Shown piece by piece: positions 40,653 through 44,023 of a stretch of 44,023 nt of DNA. Source of the stretch: Bacteroidota bacterium (GTDB taxonomy: Bacteria > Bacteroidota > Bacteroidia > Flavobacteriales_D > Sanyastnellaceae); NCBI GenBank assembly GCA_027619225.1, contig JAQCFW010000003.1, positions 86,834 to 130,856 of the forward strand, written 5' to 3'. Position 1 is the stretch's first letter. Each line of letters starts with the position of its first letter. The notes below the pieces were generated by a model. It made no database searches. It was given only the letters and a program-made list of their open reading frames with translations, and was not told the DNA's origin. The translations under genes and the position numbers were made by a program.

Positions 40653-43600
40653 ATGAAACGTATTCTTTCCATATTCGCTGTTGTACTAATAGCACAACCA
40701 TTATTTGCATATAAATATGTAGGGAATGGTGGCCCAGGAGCTACAGACAACTCTAACAATAACGGTTCTGTTGTGCAACCACAATTGCGTTCAGCTGCGT
40801 GTGCTCCAGCTACAGCTCTCAGAAACATTGAGTGGAACAACGTAAGGGCGCTGATTGAAACCGGCGGATCACTTTGGCAAGATCGTGCAACTTCTTCAGC
40901 TTCTTATGAAGTTCCTAAAGGTGGGGGTGTGAGTTCTTTATATGCTGGAGCTCTTTGGATGGGTGGAATTTCACCAGATCAACAATTAAAATTAGCTGCC
41001 CTTACATTTCGTAACAGAGGTAATGACTACTGGACAGGGCCTTTAACGATAGATGGATCTGCAGAAATTGATGCTTCAACTTGCCAACAATATGACAACT
41101 TCTTCGTTTCCACTAGATCTGATGCTCAACTTCATAGATCGTACTTTGATGCATTACAAACTGGAACTGCTGATGAAGAATTCCCTGATGGATACGCAAT
41201 TCCTTCTTATTTCTTCGATTATCCAGCTCACGGAAATACAGCTCTTAATCAAGATTTCTATCTTGCTCCTTTCAAGGATTATGATGGGAATGGATTCTAT
41301 GATCCTTCACAAGGTGATTATCCTTGGTATGATTTTATATCTGAGATAGATTGTGGAAGACGTTTAAGGGAAGATATCGTACCTCTTTATGGAGACCGTA
41401 ATTTCTATTGGATCTTTAACGATAAAGGAAATGTTCACTCTGAATCACAAGGTGAACCTATAGGTATGGAGATTCGCTCTCAAACATTCCAGTTTTCAAC
41501 GAATGACGAGGTGAACAATATGACATTCCATAATTATGTTCTTATTAACCAAGGCACACAGACTTTAGGGGATACATACTTTGGAGTTTGGGTTGATGCA
41601 GATGTGGGAACTGCTACTGACGATTACGTGGGTTGTGATGTACAAAGAGGTCTTGGATACGCTTATAATGGTGACGCTTACGATGAGACTTCATCTAGTT
41701 CTGCTGGTTACCTTGAAAACCCGCCTGCTGTTGGGATCGATTTCTTTGAAGGTCCATATCAGGATGCCGATGAAATTGACAACCCACTCACTACGAACTT
41801 CTCTGACGCTGTTGATTCATTAGGGATTCCTTACGCAGGAATTGGTATTGGATATGGTGATGGGGTGATCGATAATGAACGATTCGGAATGCGCCGCTTT
41901 GTGTACTACAACAACAGCGGGAGTAATTTAAATGGAGAACCTTCAACCCCTCTTCATTACTACAACTACATGAATGGTATTTGGCTTAATGGCCAAACAA
42001 TGTCACCAGGTGGTGATGGAACAACTCAATCAGAAATCCAAGCTCACTATATGTTCCCTGGAGATACTGATCCTTATAACTGGGGTACTCAAGGTATTGA
42101 TATCGAAGATTGGTCGGAGGTAGGTGAAGGCAACCCTCCAGCTGACCGAAGGTTTATTCAATCTGCTGGACCTTTTACCCTAGAACCAGGTGATTATAAT
42201 AACATTACGATGGGTGTTGTTTGGGCTAGAGGAACGAATGGAGACCCATTACAAAGTGTAAGCTTGATGAGACAAGCTGATGATAAAGCACAGGCTTTAT
42301 TTGACAACTGTTTTGAAATTGTGAGCGGCCCTGACGCGCCTGATGTTGCAATCCAAGAATTAGAGAATGAGTTGATTCTTTACCTTACTAATGAAAACTC
42401 CCTTTCAAACAACTTCCACGAAGAATATGTACAATTCGATCCCGGTATTCCGAAATTAAATATTGATGGAGAAGAGTATGATAGTCTTACACGATCATAC
42501 ACATTCCAAGGATACCAAATCTATCAACTTTCAGACAACACTGTTTCTGCAGCAGATCTTGCCAATGTGGAAATGGCAAGATTAATTTACCAATGTGATG
42601 TTGCCGATGAAATCGATGTTATCTTTAACTATGAGGAGGATGAAATTATCCCTGTTGCTGTACCTAACTTAATGGTTAACGGAGAAAACGAAGGGATTTC
42701 TCACAGCTTTAGAGTGACTACAGATGTTTTTGCACAAGGTGACAATAAGCTGGTCAACTACCGCACTTACTACTTTATGGCTCTTGCATACGGATATAAT
42801 ATGTACGCGCCATATGACTCGGGAACCGGTACCGGCCAAGACATACCCTACAAAGCTTCACGTAAAGGAGCTATAGGTTCTATCCGTGTTTACTCAGGCA
42901 CCCCTCACCTCCCTTCACCTGAATCAGGTGGTACGATCCAAAACTCTTCTTACGGAGACGGTGTGATAGTGACTCGTTTAGAGGGTAAGGGAAATGGTGA
43001 TAACATTATCGAGCTTTCTTCAGACAGTGAGACGGCTATATTAGAGAGTCCTAACGGTAGAGTATCTCAGCTTACTTACACAGGCGATGGCTCTCCGGTA
43101 AACATACGAGTTGTAGATCCACTCCGTGTTCCTGATGCTAATTTCGAGTTACAAGTTAATTCTAGTGATTCAGATCTTGAGGATGCTGATGAGTCGTACT
43201 GGATTTTAACGAACCGTACTCTTTTAGATGCTACAGGAGATTCTACAAAAGCGATCCGCAACTCTACGAAAGCTTTAAACATCCTCAACGAGGAACTGTT
43301 ACTTGATTGGGGTTTGAGTATTACTCTTCACCAGTATCAGTATCCAAATGGAGGTTCTTTCTCGGATCCATTAGAGTCTTCTATTACTTTTGACAACCCA
43401 TCTGCTCCTTGGCTGCAAGGTGTTCCTGATAAAGAAGGATTTGACCTTCTAAACTGGATACGTGCTGGAACTCAGGAGGGTGATGATGAATTAGAGGAAG
43501 AGATTGTATTTAACGACATCAAAGCTGGTAATCCGCTTGATGAGGATGAGAAATATGAGGGTATACTTGGAGGCACATGGGCTCCTTATTGTCTTGTGAG

Positions 43601-44023
43601 TTTCACCGATGATGTTACTCTTGTAACAGGAGAGACTATTCAGATTCCGAATATAGCCCCTACAGTGAAAGGACTTGAGGGTGATCTAAGTCCATTCTCA
43701 GGAATTAATGGCTTGAATAACGTGGATGTCGTGTTTACGAGTGACAAGCTTCTTTGGACGCGTTGTCCTGTACTTGAGATGCAGCCCGTAGAGGCATTGG
43801 CCCAAAAGGCTTACGATGGAGATGATCCTGAGAAAATGCGCCTGCGACGTCACCCATCGGTGGACAAGAGGGGCCGAAAACCTAGTGATGTAGGATACAA
43901 CGCTTCGGAGGCTAACCCTAACGGCGCTCAGCCTGTAGGAATGAGTTGGTTCCCGGGATATGCAATCGATGTGGGTACTGGAGAGCGTCTAAACATGGCC
44001 TTCGGAGAAGACTCATGGTTGGG
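40653..44023 (+). CDS. Very large exported protein, truncated by the window end
   Basis: At least 1123 residues, open at the right edge with no stop. The ATG at 40653 gives a signal peptide KRILSIFAVVLIAQPLFA. An in-frame ATG at 40632 overlaps the TonB receptor stop (TAATG) and would add seven residues. The mature start has YVGNGGPGA and then SLYAGALWMGGISPDQQLKL. Recurrent features are many Gly, Asp and aromatic residues, DYDGNGFYDPSQGDYP and GDGVIDNERFGMRRF. These fit a calcium-rich beta-sandwich surface protein. In this lineage such proteins commonly end in a T9SS sorting domain, but the C-terminus is outside the window. No enzyme motif recognised. Confidence 0.85.
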   Translation, partial: MKRILSIFAVVLIAQPLFAYKYVGNGGPGATDNSNNNGSVVQPQLRSAACAPATALRNIEWNNVRALIETGGSLWQDRATSSASYEVPKGGGVSSLYAGALWMGGISPDQQLKLAALTFRNRGNDYWTGPLTIDGSAEIDASTCQQYDNFFVSTRSDAQLHRSYFDALQTGTADEEFPDGYAIPSYFFDYPAHGNTALNQDFYLAPFKDYDGNGFYDPSQGDYPWYDFISEIDCGRRLREDIVPLYGDRNFYWIFNDKGNVHSESQGEPIGMEIRSQTFQFSTNDEVNNMTFHNYVLINQGTQTLGDTYFGVWVDADVGTATDDYVGCDVQRGLGYAYNGDAYDETSSSSAGYLENPPAVGIDFFEGPYQDADEIDNPLTTNFSDAVDSLGIPYAGIGIGYGDGVIDNERFGMRRFVYYNNSGSNLNGEPSTPLHYYNYMNGIWLNGQTMSPGGDGTTQSEIQAHYMFPGDTDPYNWGTQGIDIEDWSEVGEGNPPADRRFIQSAGPFTLEPGDYNNITMGVVWARGTNGDPLQSVSLMRQADDKAQALFDNCFEIVSGPDAPDVAIQELENELILYLTNENSLSNNFHEEYVQFDPGIPKLNIDGEEYDSLTRSYTFQGYQIYQLSDNTVSAADLANVEMARLIYQCDVADEIDVIFNYEEDEIIPVAVPNLMVNGENEGISHSFRVTTDVFAQGDNKLVNYRTYYFMALAYGYNMYAPYDSGTGTGQDIPYKASRKGAIGSIRVYSGTPHLPSPESGGTIQNSSYGDGVIVTRLEGKGNGDNIIELSSDSETAILESPNGRVSQLTYTGDGSPVNIRVVDPLRVPDANFELQVNSSDSDLEDADESYWILTNRTLLDATGDSTKAIRNSTKALNILNEELLLDWGLSITLHQYQYPNGGSFSDPLESSITFDNPSAPWLQGVPDKEGFDLLNWIRAGTQEGDDELEEEIVFNDIKAGNPLDEDEKYEGILGGTWAPYCLVSFTDDVTLVTGETIQIPNIAPTVKGLEGDLSPFSGINGLNNVDVVFTSDKLLWTRCPVLEMQPVEALAQKAYDGDDPEKMRLRRHPSVDKRGRKPSDVGYNASEANPNGAQPVGMSWFPGYAIDVGTGERLNMAFGEDSWL

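Overview
The window looks like chromosome of a marine-type Bacteroidota, most likely a member of Flavobacteriales. Direct signs are a gliding-motility/type IX secretion (T9SS) type B C-terminal domain, a TonB-dependent receptor with a carboxypeptidase-regulatory N-domain, Bacteroidota-style promoters (TAnnTTTG -7 elements before several genes), weak Shine-Dalgarno sequences and an OstA-like protein of the Bacteroidota type. Placement below order is inference. I saw no rRNA, tRNA, CRISPR array, insertion sequence or phage gene. Base composition and coding style look uniform, so this is mainly core genome with a few lineage-specific surface proteins.

Layout. 1-5.6 kb: the tail of a short-chain dehydrogenase, two near-identical terminators, a 1549-residue Cys-rich repeat protein on the minus strand that ends in a dockerin-like EF-hand motif, and a small conserved protein. 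5.7-7.9 kb: a secreted T9SS type B protein. 7.9-15.8 kb: guaB, three periplasmic folding factors (a double-parvulin PPIase, a lipoprotein, a SurA-like PPIase), a MoxR ATPase and wecB. 15.8-17.1 kb: fumarylacetoacetase (minus). 17.1-21.1 kb: rel/spoT, a Fur-family regulator and purA. 21.2-25.9 kb: a tightly packed sulfate-activation operon (APS-kinase-like/HAD-phosphatase fusion, DUF2061 membrane protein, cysD, cysN) that runs by overlap into an OstA-like gene. 25.9-27.3 kb: a 13-bp tandem repeat and glyA (minus). 27.3-30 kb: a small exported protein and a lipoprotein-type DUF255 thioredoxin-fold protein. 30-36.7 kb: a complete deoxynucleoside catabolic operon (purine nucleoside phosphorylase, deoC, ALDH16-type two-domain aldehyde dehydrogenase, deoA-type phosphorylase, deoB). 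36.9 kb to the end: a TonB-dependent receptor and a very large exported protein cut by the window edge.

How they work together. The deo operon can take deoxynucleosides through deoxyribose-1-phosphate and deoxyribose-5-phosphate to glyceraldehyde-3-phosphate and acetaldehyde, with the aldehyde dehydrogenase a natural candidate to oxidise the acetaldehyde. GuaB, PurA and Rel connect purine synthesis with (p)ppGpp signalling. The sulfate cluster makes APS and perhaps PAPS, but no reductase or sulfotransferase lies in the window, so the fate of the activated sulfate is open. The least ordinary items are the kinase-phosphatase fusion with a shortened APS-kinase lid, its coupling to DUF2061, cysDN and OstA, and the large Cys-rich repeat protein with a dockerin-like C-terminus.
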